Notes under the pieces: generated by a model
The model's input: only the letters and a program-made list of their open reading frames with translations
Databases searched by the model: none
What the model was told of the DNA's origin: nothing
Assembly: GCF_001404675.1 (NCBI RefSeq)
Contig: NZ_CYXU01000003.1
Coordinates: forward strand, 62,001-126,000
DNA: 64,000 nt
Source: Coprococcus eutactus
GTDB taxonomy: Bacteria > Bacillota > Clostridia > Lachnospirales > Lachnospiraceae
Direction of reading: 5' to 3'
In this document: piece after piece, positions 53,221 to 61,669 of the stretch
Layout of the letters: each line of letters starts with the position of its first letter
How positions within the stretch are numbered: position 1 is the stretch's first letter
Made by a program: the position numbers and the translations under genes

Positions 53221-54057
53221 TCATCCTATCTGGTTTCTGAACTGATCCTTGAGTGCACTCAGGATGGAATTCATACGCCTGTCATAGTCCTCTATGTCGC
53301 CGTGCATTCTGTTGTACACAGCCTTCTGGACTTTGTTGTATATGGACATCTCATGTACATCCTCCTTTGAATCAGCGATCTCGTTCATCAGATCGTCCAG
53401 GAATCCGGCCGGCATACCGCGCTTTCTTATCTCCCTCTGGAGTGTCGCCGTGTCCACCGTCACCGCCATTACACAGAAGTATTCTATCAATGACTCATTG
53501 TTCTTATTCAGCGCAAATGCTCTGATGAAAGCATCCTTTGCCTCCTCAAGCTGAAGATTGCCCGCCAGCGCAACGCCTTTGTTGTGATATATATTTCCAA
53601 GGAACTCATCGTACTCACCATGTGACTCCTTGTACTCTATGATGTCATCGTATATGGCGTCAGCCTTGATGTAATGCTTGTACATCATGTAGCTGTCAGC
53701 TCTCTTCTTGTCCAGCTCATACGGCTTGAGAGTCCTGATTCTCTTGCACTCGTCCATGAATTCCTTCACTTCATCCTTGCTGTAGAACTCACCAAATGTA
53801 AGTATCTCCACCATGATATCCTGGATATACGCATTCTTGGCATTGAGCGCGTCTATCTTGTCTGCAAGATCCTCCATGTCTATGGCCGTTCTCAGCCAGG
53901 TGCTGAGTCTGTCCGCAAGGTCGTCTTTACCTATGAGCACCATATTGTTGAATATGTAGTAGCACAGCTCCTCATATGAATATATGGTTATCTTCGTATT
54001 GAGGAATGTGTACGGATTGTCCGCTGTCTTTGTCTTACAAATAATAATTCCACTCAT
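53221..54057 (-). CDS. TPR-like protein of the DUF5716/DUF5717 cassette
   Basis: The start is ATG 54057 (MSGIIICKTKTADNPYTFLN), which follows the DUF5716 stop by seven bases; GGGAGAGTGATACACAT precedes it. The 278-residue product is helical with TPR-like units (GNIYHNKGVALAGNLQLEEA, KDAFIRAFALNKNNESLIEY). Its N-terminal part (ITIYSYEELCYYIFNNMVLI) looks like a conserved docking region. No signal peptide. It is the third gene of a DUF5717-DUF5716-TPR cassette. The function is unknown; it probably works as an adaptor with the two large partners (inference). Confidence 0.75.
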   Translation of the reverse strand: MSGIIICKTKTADNPYTFLNTKITIYSYEELCYYIFNNMVLIGKDDLADRLSTWLRTAIDMEDLADKIDALNAKNAYIQDIMVEILTFGEFYSKDEVKEFMDECKRIRTLKPYELDKKRADSYMMYKHYIKADAIYDDIIEYKESHGEYDEFLGNIYHNKGVALAGNLQLEEAKDAFIRAFALNKNNESLIEYFCVMAVTVDTATLQREIRKRGMPAGFLDDLMNEIADSKEDVHEMSIYNKVQKAVYNRMHGDIEDYDRRMNSILSALKDQFRNQIG

Positions 54058-54064
54058 ATGTGTA

Positions 54065-55990
54065 TCACTCTCCCGGATCAAAATGCTGTCCTCTGAGGTA
54101 TGACGGGATGCTGAACGCACTCTGCTCATACTCATCGGAATCTTCGTCATCCAGATCCTCTTCATCTATGGTTTCTTCATCGTCCGGCTCTGACTCGTCG
54201 ATCTCAATCTCGCTGTCATCTGCATCGTCTGTAATGTCATCTGATTCTGATTCGTCATCATCTACCTCATATGCAGCATCCACTGATTCCGTTTCGTCAT
54301 CATCTACCTCATATGCAGCATCCACTGATTCCGTTTCGTCATCATCAATTTCATCTGAAATGTTCTCAGGATCAGAGACCGCATCATCTTCTAACTCTTC
54401 AGCCTCCGTCATATCCCCCGCATCGTCGTCAATCTCTTCCACAACATCCTCTGCTTCCGTTCCGAAATCATCCGGCTCTTCCACAGTCTCCGGCTCCACA
54501 GGTGACGCTGTTCCGTAATATACCACAGGCTCTTCATGTACCTCCGGCTCGGCTTCCACCGTCTTTGCATTACCATGCTCCACCGCCGGATCTTCGCCTC
54601 TCAGTTCCTCGGTGTCACCCATGCGTATCCTGAGCTCCTCTTCCCTTCGCGCCGCCTCAAGCTTCTCCGCATGCTTTCTCCTGATGGCTCCTATGTCAAA
54701 TTCTTTTCTGTATATCTTATTTGTGGTAGGATACAAACTTCCAAATCCAAGATCACGGATGACTATCGCGCCCTTATCCGCACCATAATACTCCACGGAT
54801 ATCGACAGCTTTGTCGTCTTCTTTGGTCTCGCCGGAAGTCCGTATATCTCCACAGTCTCCCGCCATTCTTCCTCAGTCAGTATATCCTGGTATACGATCT
54901 GTATCCTTCTTGTGTTGTCGAGGAATACCTCTATGCTTCCGCGGGTGTTGAACCACTCAAGCCCGCCGTATGCTATCGGCCAGAACGTCTTCTTCTCATC
55001 CATGAGATTTATGCCGATATTTGTCTTGACCGTCTGCTCCGTATCTATAAAATATCTGCTGAGCGCCTCCGTGTACACACCGCCAAGCGATCTGTAACAT
55101 GCACCCTTTGTATATATATTCTGTCCAACAAATACCCTTCTGCCCTGACACAGGACCGACGCCGACTGCTTCATCCAGTTGTCAGCAAATCCTATTCCCG
55201 TGAGGAATACAGAGGATATAAACACCTGTGACATACATTCCTTAACTATATCCGCAAATGCCTCATCCATATCCTCATGGTATTTTCCAAATCTTTTCAT
55301 GTTCATCCTGTCATGGAAGTTCACATGCTCAACGGTCACTATCAAAGGATATTTCCTTGTCATATCTATCCTGTAAAAATCCAGCCCGCTCCTGCCGAAA
55401 TCAAACAGTCCCACGCTGTTATTCCTGAGCGGCTCAGGCTGTGCAAATATATAGCACAGGCCACTGTCAAGGTGGCTCACTATATTAAACTGGTCATGGG
55501 TCAGACGGAGTGCCGACTTAAGTCCTCTGACTGCAGCTATGATGCGCGGATCTGTGTCAGCCACTGTGACTGTCAGTTTCTTTATCACAAAACTCTCAAA
55601 CTGCTCGGTAAACTGTCTTATATGCAGTATCATCATCTTCACAAGAAGATCTCCCGCCTTATAATTACGCCCCGCAACTTCTATATTCTCATTTCTCAGG
55701 GTACGCTCATACACCTGATCCACAACCGTTCCATTTTCCTCGAACCTGCAGGCTGAAGCCTTCGCCCCTGCACACCAGCCAGCCAGATCTATGAACTTGT
55801 AAGCTTCACTCTGTCCGTCATCCGACTTTTTGTTGTACGCGCTGTAGAACATGATGTTAGGGAGCATATATGTATCCCTCGCCTCCTTGTGGTACACCGA
55901 TTCCGGCTCCCGCGTGTCAACATTATAATAACTAAGCTGTGTATATTCCGGGCCAAGATCCAGACCCAGATATAACTGTGTGTCAGACAT
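54065..55990 (-). CDS. DUF5716 family protein, actin/Hsp70-like with acidic repeat tail
   Basis: A 641-residue protein. The N-terminal 400 residues look like an actin/Hsp70-type fold: MSDTQLYLGLDLGPEYTQLS (phosphate-1-like), NSVGLFDFGRSGLDFYRIDM (phosphate-2-like) and SSVFLTGIGFADNWMKQSAS. The C-terminal 190 residues are very acidic and contain two exact 14-residue repeats (unit DDDETESVDAAYEV). It ends SIPSYLRGQHFDPGE. DUF5716 proteins occur with DUF5717 in Lachnospiraceae; no function is published to my knowledge. ATP binding is uncertain. It is placed between DUF5717 and the TPR gene on one strand. Confidence 0.8.
   Translation of the reverse strand: MSDTQLYLGLDLGPEYTQLSYYNVDTREPESVYHKEARDTYMLPNIMFYSAYNKKSDDGQSEAYKFIDLAGWCAGAKASACRFEENGTVVDQVYERTLRNENIEVAGRNYKAGDLLVKMMILHIRQFTEQFESFVIKKLTVTVADTDPRIIAAVRGLKSALRLTHDQFNIVSHLDSGLCYIFAQPEPLRNNSVGLFDFGRSGLDFYRIDMTRKYPLIVTVEHVNFHDRMNMKRFGKYHEDMDEAFADIVKECMSQVFISSVFLTGIGFADNWMKQSASVLCQGRRVFVGQNIYTKGACYRSLGGVYTEALSRYFIDTEQTVKTNIGINLMDEKKTFWPIAYGGLEWFNTRGSIEVFLDNTRRIQIVYQDILTEEEWRETVEIYGLPARPKKTTKLSISVEYYGADKGAIVIRDLGFGSLYPTTNKIYRKEFDIGAIRRKHAEKLEAARREEELRIRMGDTEELRGEDPAVEHGNAKTVEAEPEVHEEPVVYYGTASPVEPETVEEPDDFGTEAEDVVEEIDDDAGDMTEAEELEDDAVSDPENISDEIDDDETESVDAAYEVDDDETESVDAAYEVDDDESESDDITDDADDSEIEIDESEPDDEETIDEEDLDDEDSDEYEQSAFSIPSYLRGQHFDPGE
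54252..54335. repeat. Two exact 42-base tandem repeats in the DUF5716 tail
   Basis: A 42-base unit (54252-54293) is repeated without change at 54294-54335, encoding 14 residues each. A diverged partial third unit follows on the N-terminal side of the coding sense. Length variation between strains is likely here. Confidence 0.85.
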
Positions 55991-56023
55991 AAATTATGCC
56001 CCTCCTTGTGAAAAATCAAAAAG

Positions 56024-59000
56024 TTAAAGCAACATCAAATTGGCGTCGAAGAAATGGCTGTTGTACAGATATGTGTCCATTGCCTGTATGAGCTCATGGT
56101 CATTTCTTGTCTCCTGGCTAACCAGCATGCTATTGATAAGTTCAAAGCTGCTGCTTCCATCCTTATGGAATGTCTCATTTTTGAGTATGTCGCTCTCAAC
56201 CACGACTGAAGTTCCAACCACTCCATCGATGGAGTAGACAAGCGACTCTCCGTGGAATACGACAACTTCCTTAACATACACTCCCGGAATTATCTCATTC
56301 ATCCTCTCGGATTTGTAGTTTGCCATACTGCTGCTCTCCTGTCCAAAGCTGTAGCTGACCCATACCTGCTTTCCGCTTTCACCCTTGAATATGACATATG
56401 TCTTGAATCTCATATCCCCTGGCAGCTTTACGATCGACTCAAATTTTCTGAAGAACGGAAGTATCTTGCTGTATTCTATAAACTGTTTTACATTTGCCTT
56501 GATCCATTCCTGCTGCTCCTCAGTGTATCGTCCACTTCGGTTGCTAAAATAATACAGCAGGCTCATTCTGGATATCTCGTCCTTTATATTGCCCTTGGCG
56601 ATCTCCTTGTACAGATCCTCCATTATATATGAAGGGATCTTCTGATCCTTTATAAAATACTGGTGCGCGCAATATCTGAGGAAAGCTTTCACCACCATGC
56701 CTCGGCTGCGGCCGCGATAGTACACCTCAAATATATCGTATATGGACTCTATATATCCGTCCGCGAACATCATCTGTGCGAGTATGTTCTCAGACAGCAT
56801 ATCAATATTTCTGTAATTTGAATTGACCGACTTGAAGAGATTTGCCATCTCCTCGAGTGATCCGTTGTAATTGTTGATGAGATATGACAGTATCTTCTGT
56901 CCGGCGTACCCTCTCCTGTATATATACACGCATATGGATATGAGCAGCCTGCTCTCATCGTATCTCTTGTCATCGATTCCAAACTCGGCTATCTTGATCA
57001 GCTCATCTATATCCACATCCACATAGCCAAATCTGTACATTCCCTCAAATGCATTCTCATACATATCCAGAGCTATATAATATGTATTTATCCTGGAAGC
57101 ATATGAAGGATCCACGTAATCCAGATCTATCTTGGACAAATATTTTCCGAGAATGTCCGCATCGAAATTCTCATGATAATACTCAACCATATGGGTAAGC
57201 GCTTCCTGTCTCACCCTGTAGCTCACCTCAGGGCAGAGTGCGATATCTCTGGCAAGATTTATCTCCTTTGCATCCCTGTGTGTAAATATATCTATATCGT
57301 TGTAGAGGAACAACAGGTATCTGTAATCCCTTGGACTGTACTCGTGACAAATGTCCAGATAGCTCCTCTCGTCTACGATTCTCTCCATTCTGTACTGTAC
57401 GGTGCTCACATATCTGCCGCCGTTGTCATCCAGAAGTGTGACTATGGCAGACGGCGATATTATCTCTACATATGCCTCACCATTAACCACCGGAACCTTG
57501 ACCTCTCCGCCAAGCTCACTGTGGGATACCAGTATGTGTGTTATATTCTCATTATCACACACGAACTTTCTCTTGAATATTATGTTGATGAGCTTTGTGG
57601 CAAATTCCGGTTTCACCGTATCAGGATCAAGGAATTCATCGTATATGACTGTCAGGTCATCGCTCACATTTCCCTGAAGTATCATCTTCTCCATGAAACG
57701 CTCAATGGCAGGGACAAAATCTCTGTACACCGACTTCTGGTTCTCCTTGTTCATGATGACATTTGCATATATATATGCCAGCTCCTCGTCCGTCAAAACG
57801 TTCTTGTAACTGAAATATCTGAGTATAGCCTCCGGTATCTCATCGTAGTGGTTTTTGTCCATGCTCCTGATAAAGCATTCATTCAGGCCAACATACTTGA
57901 GATCCTTGTCCGATGCGTCACTGTAATATCTGTGATAACACGGATCGTACATCTTATTCTTGATCAGTATTCCACAAATGGCATCCAGAGTCGTCCTGTC
58001 ATGCCTCATATCGTATATCTGCTCAAGCATCTTAAATGCCTGCTCGTCAAAATCCTTCTGTCTCGAAGCAGTCTTGACAAACTCCACGATGACATCCTCT
58101 GAGACAAATTCATTTCTCATGCCCCATCTGAGGGCTGCGATCTCAAGCGGTGCGATCTTCTTCATCATGAGAGGCTGCTTGTTGAACATGTCGCATATCT
58201 CAAAGTATATTACCGGACTGTTTACACCTGAGTTAAACAGCTTCTGTATATCCTCGTAGAGAACCCATTTGTCCTCTGTATAATTCACATCCACAAATAA
58301 CAGTATCCAGAAATAGAACAGCCTGTTCTTGTCATTTGCCTCAAATCTTTCTCTGACCATTGCAGCAGTTCTGTCTATGATGAACTTCTCCCTGCGCAGA
58401 AGCGACTTCAGGTAACTGAGATAACACTTCTCCATGTCCTCCATGCTTGTGAAATTGGCATCCGCATCTATTCTCAGAAATTCCTGCTCGACAAATTCCG
58501 TGTGTCCCTCCAGGATCTGCATATGGAGCAGTCCCAGCCTGTACATGCCATACTCCGGTCTGTATTTTATAAGGGTGTTCAGGGCATCCCTGGTCTCCGC
58601 TATGTACTTCTTCAGATCGATCTTGTCCGTTCTGAAGTCAATATATGCACGGATCAGAGCCTCCTCCGCCCTCTTGATGGTGAATCTCGTCTGCCTGCTC
58701 TTTGGAGTCATCTTGATGACCTCAGGCTTTCTGATGCTCACCTGTATTCTCATATTCTGATAAGTGTTCCATATATAAATGTAACCCGATGACTCCCCGT
58801 CGTGGATCTTCTGCGGATCTATGAGGAAACTGAGGTCAAATGTGTTGCCATCGAAGCTGTTCCACTTCAGCACGCTGGTCTCCGGTATGAGGAAATCGCA
58901 GTCCGATGCTATCTTGGTATTCGTGTAGCCCCAGGTGTTCTTGGTGATTGTAACCGATGCCCTGACCAATTCGGATGGCATCTCAACCAGCAGATCGTTC

Positions 59001-59590
59001 TGAGCCACGGACAGTGTGAGTGCCCTCTTCTTGTGTGTATACACAAGGAATTCCTCCATGGCCTGTCCTATGGACAGTGACATTCCCAGTGTGTCATACA
59101 CCCTCTGAAGCTTTTCATCCCTGCCTATAAAAGTGCGCACAAAATCCTCGCTTCCGAATATCCTTATGGCATCCTCCCAGTTCTCCTCTGCATATGCTGC
59201 AAACTGGAACAGATCCTCGAGCTTCTTACCCTCGACCTGAATATATGGAGCGACTATAGCTATATGATAAGGGATGATAAACTCTCCCCCATCAGTGATT
59301 ATATTTATATGACCCTTGAAGGATTTGCCTTGCTCGATTCCTCGGGCGTCAAATGAATAGCTGACTCTGTTCTTCCTGCCCACAAATGTGTGACTCTTGA
59401 AATCCAGTATATAGCGGCTGTCGTATACCATCAGTTTCACTGCACAACCGTTTGAAGAATCCACTGTAAACTCTCCATCATACACAGTTCCCGCCTCGAT
59501 ATTCAATTCTATCTTGCTGACTGATATGGCTACCGCTGGTCTGTCAACCTTAAACTCACCACGAGCATACTGTTCAACTATTCCCTTCAT
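56024..59590 (-). CDS. DUF5717 family protein
   Basis: The start is ATG 59590 after AGGAGACCAGACG; a GTG at 59638 lacks a site. The product has about 1188 residues and no signal peptide or membrane helix. The first 300 residues are beta-rich with two Ig-like modules (KIELNIEAGTVYDGEFTVDS, ARGIEQGKSFKGHINIITDG). The middle is helical and repeat-like (EDMEKCYLSYLKSLLRREKF, DKNHYDEIPEAILRYFSYKN), as in a scaffold. The end has another beta part (FKGESGKQVWVSYSFGQESS). It is the first gene of a DUF5717-DUF5716-TPR set; their fixed order suggests a complex. Confidence 0.8.
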   Translation of the reverse strand: MKGIVEQYARGEFKVDRPAVAISVSKIELNIEAGTVYDGEFTVDSSNGCAVKLMVYDSRYILDFKSHTFVGRKNRVSYSFDARGIEQGKSFKGHINIITDGGEFIIPYHIAIVAPYIQVEGKKLEDLFQFAAYAEENWEDAIRIFGSEDFVRTFIGRDEKLQRVYDTLGMSLSIGQAMEEFLVYTHKKRALTLSVAQNDLLVEMPSELVRASVTITKNTWGYTNTKIASDCDFLIPETSVLKWNSFDGNTFDLSFLIDPQKIHDGESSGYIYIWNTYQNMRIQVSIRKPEVIKMTPKSRQTRFTIKRAEEALIRAYIDFRTDKIDLKKYIAETRDALNTLIKYRPEYGMYRLGLLHMQILEGHTEFVEQEFLRIDADANFTSMEDMEKCYLSYLKSLLRREKFIIDRTAAMVRERFEANDKNRLFYFWILLFVDVNYTEDKWVLYEDIQKLFNSGVNSPVIYFEICDMFNKQPLMMKKIAPLEIAALRWGMRNEFVSEDVIVEFVKTASRQKDFDEQAFKMLEQIYDMRHDRTTLDAICGILIKNKMYDPCYHRYYSDASDKDLKYVGLNECFIRSMDKNHYDEIPEAILRYFSYKNVLTDEELAYIYANVIMNKENQKSVYRDFVPAIERFMEKMILQGNVSDDLTVIYDEFLDPDTVKPEFATKLINIIFKRKFVCDNENITHILVSHSELGGEVKVPVVNGEAYVEIISPSAIVTLLDDNGGRYVSTVQYRMERIVDERSYLDICHEYSPRDYRYLLFLYNDIDIFTHRDAKEINLARDIALCPEVSYRVRQEALTHMVEYYHENFDADILGKYLSKIDLDYVDPSYASRINTYYIALDMYENAFEGMYRFGYVDVDIDELIKIAEFGIDDKRYDESRLLISICVYIYRRGYAGQKILSYLINNYNGSLEEMANLFKSVNSNYRNIDMLSENILAQMMFADGYIESIYDIFEVYYRGRSRGMVVKAFLRYCAHQYFIKDQKIPSYIMEDLYKEIAKGNIKDEISRMSLLYYFSNRSGRYTEEQQEWIKANVKQFIEYSKILPFFRKFESIVKLPGDMRFKTYVIFKGESGKQVWVSYSFGQESSSMANYKSERMNEIIPGVYVKEVVVFHGESLVYSIDGVVGTSVVVESDILKNETFHKDGSSSFELINSMLVSQETRNDHELIQAMDTYLYNSHFFDANLMLL

Positions 59591-59675
59591 CGTCTGGTCT
59601 CCTGTATCTATTTCTATTGTCTTTTTGTCAAAAATCACTCATAGTGGTTGTATTTGAAGCTTCCAATCGGTATAA

Positions 59676-59704
59676 TTGACAAAAAGACATATATTCAGAT
59701 TATA
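59676..59704 (+). promoter_or_regulatory. Promoter for the aminotransferase gene
   Basis: TTGACA (59676-59681) is followed after 17 bases by ATTATA (59699-59704), about 70 bases before the plus-strand aminotransferase start. Confidence 0.6.
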
Positions 59705-59776
59705 ACAAAATATTGTCTCTTTTTAAACAATATATACAGAAAAATAACTTAAAACAACTGAAAAAGGGGTTTTTTT

Positions 59777-60847
59777 ATGAAAAATGGGGTTATCAATCTA
59801 AAAACAGAGAATCTCCTCAGTCAGGTCGAAACTGTTCGTGCAGATCTTAACATGAATCCACTGGGAGTTCCCGAATCTGTTACTAAAGCTATTGCGGACA
59901 ACATGAGTCAGTTATCAGTATACCCTGATCACACCACAAAGAAATTAAAGGAGGCCATATCCGCATACTCCGGAGCAAAGACAGACGACATAATCGTCGG
60001 CGGTAGCTCCTATGAATTTGTCAAAATACTGTGCGAATTTACCTCGCCTAAGAAAGCTATTCTGATAACACCTGGAGCACAGAATTACGAAAAGCTGCTC
60101 TCTATGAACGGCTGTGAGATAATCTACTACTCCACACCTGAGGAGGAGGATTTCACCCTCGACATCGCAGATTTTATATCGAAGTTGTCAGAGGACATCG
60201 ATATTATATTTATATCGAATCCTAATGGTACAACATCACAGATAATCGATGCAGAGTCTTTGGAATTTATAGCCAAGATATGCGATGGCAATAACATAAC
60301 CATGGTCGTTGACGAGGAATACATGGATTTTGTTGATGATCTGGAGAGTAATTCTGCCATTCCTCTCACATCGGAATACGAGAATGTTATCGTGCTGCGA
60401 AACACAACGAAATTTTTTGCAGTTCCCGGACTCAGGCTGGCATATATGATCACATCGAATCCTGTTCTCAAGAAAACACTTGAGATCACCGGACTGCCAT
60501 TTGCGATAGGCAAGCTTGTGGAGGCCGCCGGAGTCGCCATGTTCACCGACGAAAAATACATTGCCGAATCAAGAGAGCTCATCAGAACCGAGCGCAACCT
60601 TGTGTACTCGGCACTGTCCACCCACAAGTCGATCAAGCTGTACAAACCGGCCGCCAACTTCATACTGATCCGTATCCTGAGGGATGCTATTTCCGCGGGT
60701 GATGTGGTGGATTACTGCATGCCAAAGGGTCTTTATATACGAAGCTGTGCTGATATAGGCGGACTTGACAACAAATACATAAGATTCTGTTTTATGAATC
60801 CAAAACAGGATGACCTGCTGGTCAACACCGTGCTGGAAATAGTCTAG
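59777..60847 (+). CDS. HisC-like class I/II aminotransferase
   Basis: A 356-residue PLP enzyme. Motifs are VRADLNMNPLGVPESVTKAI, IVGGSSYEFVKILCEF, FISNPNGTTSQIIDAESLEF, TMVVDEEYMDFVDDLESNSA, then RNTTKFFAVPGLRLAYMITS with the PLP lysine (about residue 211) and KYIRFCFMNPKQDD with the C-terminal substrate arginine. The closest pattern is histidinol-phosphate or threonine-phosphate aminotransferase/decarboxylase. There are no histidine or cobalamin genes next to it. It is followed 55 bases later by the phosphoribosyltransferase-like gene, likely in one operon. Confidence 0.85.
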   Translation: MKNGVINLKTENLLSQVETVRADLNMNPLGVPESVTKAIADNMSQLSVYPDHTTKKLKEAISAYSGAKTDDIIVGGSSYEFVKILCEFTSPKKAILITPGAQNYEKLLSMNGCEIIYYSTPEEEDFTLDIADFISKLSEDIDIIFISNPNGTTSQIIDAESLEFIAKICDGNNITMVVDEEYMDFVDDLESNSAIPLTSEYENVIVLRNTTKFFAVPGLRLAYMITSNPVLKKTLEITGLPFAIGKLVEAAGVAMFTDEKYIAESRELIRTERNLVYSALSTHKSIKLYKPAANFILIRILRDAISAGDVVDYCMPKGLYIRSCADIGGLDNKYIRFCFMNPKQDDLLVNTVLEIV

Positions 60848-60902
60848 GAAATTACTGTTTTATTTACAGACAACATAATAATAGAAAAGGAGAATTTAAA
60901 CT

Positions 60903-61544
60903 ATGGAAAACATGACAACCAAGATCACATCGTCTTATAATAATGCACTGGACATCAAGGTAGTTGACGGACATTTTGCAACTAACCATTCCCACATCAA
61001 CAGATACATCGATATGACAACCATCAAAAGCAGAAGAAAGATGGCTCTCGCTGCTGCCAAATCCATGGCTACAGAGTATGTTGCAACAACGATCGTTGAC
61101 ACCATCGTCTGCATGGACGGAACAGAGGTTATCGGTGCTTACCTCGCAAATGCCCTCACAGAGAACGGTATCGTGTCCATGAACCAGCACCAGACCATAT
61201 ACATCATGACACCTGAGGTTCATTCTTCAGGCCAGCTCATATTCCGTGATAACCTTCAGCCAATGATCAAGAACAAGAACGTTCTCCTTCTCCTTGCATC
61301 GGCAACCACCGGCAAGACAATCAAGCAGAGCATCGAATGTATTGAATACTACGGTGGAAGCATCTCAGGAATATCAGCTATCTTCTCAGCTACAGACGAG
61401 GTTGCAGGCCACGAGGTTCACTCTCTGTTCAGCAAGAAGGATATCGACGACTATGCTTCTTATTCCGTTGACGAGTGCCCTATGTGTAAGGCCGGCAAGA
61501 AGATAGAAGCCATTGTCAACAGCTATGGTTATTCGATGCTGTAA
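60903..61544 (+). CDS. Orotate phosphoribosyltransferase-like protein
   Basis: A 213-residue protein with AAAAGGAG before its ATG. It has a PRTase-like core: VDGHFATNHSHINRYIDMTT, TIVCMDGTEVIGAYLANALT and NKNVLLLLASATTGKTIKQS in place of the normal PRPP loop (VVLVDDVITTGGT). The tail is CPMCKAGKKIEAIVNSYGYS. The acidic pair of the PRPP loop is absent, so catalysis is doubtful. It may bind PRPP or a nucleotide as a regulator. It is followed by a strong terminator. Confidence 0.75.
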   Translation: MENMTTKITSSYNNALDIKVVDGHFATNHSHINRYIDMTTIKSRRKMALAAAKSMATEYVATTIVDTIVCMDGTEVIGAYLANALTENGIVSMNQHQTIYIMTPEVHSSGQLIFRDNLQPMIKNKNVLLLLASATTGKTIKQSIECIEYYGGSISGISAIFSATDEVAGHEVHSLFSKKDIDDYASYSVDECPMCKAGKKIEAIVNSYGYSML

Positions 61545-61590
61545 TACCACAGAAACAACGCAGCCTTTCCCTTGCCACTCACATAAACTA

Positions 61591-61660
61591 AAACGGCTGC
61601 CTCGATGGCATATGGCCTTTCTTACCGAAAACCACATACCATCAAGGCAGCCGTTTATTT
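61591..61660. terminator. Bidirectional terminator between the plus-strand pair and potD
   Basis: AAACGGCTGCCT-CGATGG pairs with CCATCAAGGCAGCCGTTT (61639-61656), then ATTTTAT follows. It serves both the phosphoribosyltransferase-like gene and the converging potD. Confidence 0.85.
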
Positions 61661-61669
61661 TATATTATT

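Noticed and set aside
54060-54518. Serine-rich plus-strand frame that looks like a surface protein
   Set aside because: It is the antisense of the Asp/Glu-rich DUF5716 tail; Ser codons arise as the complement of the acidic repeats.
57173-58102. Long plus-strand open frame (309 codons) opposite the DUF5717 gene
   Set aside because: It is antisense to a long conserved gene with strong codon structure, and has no recognisable domains.
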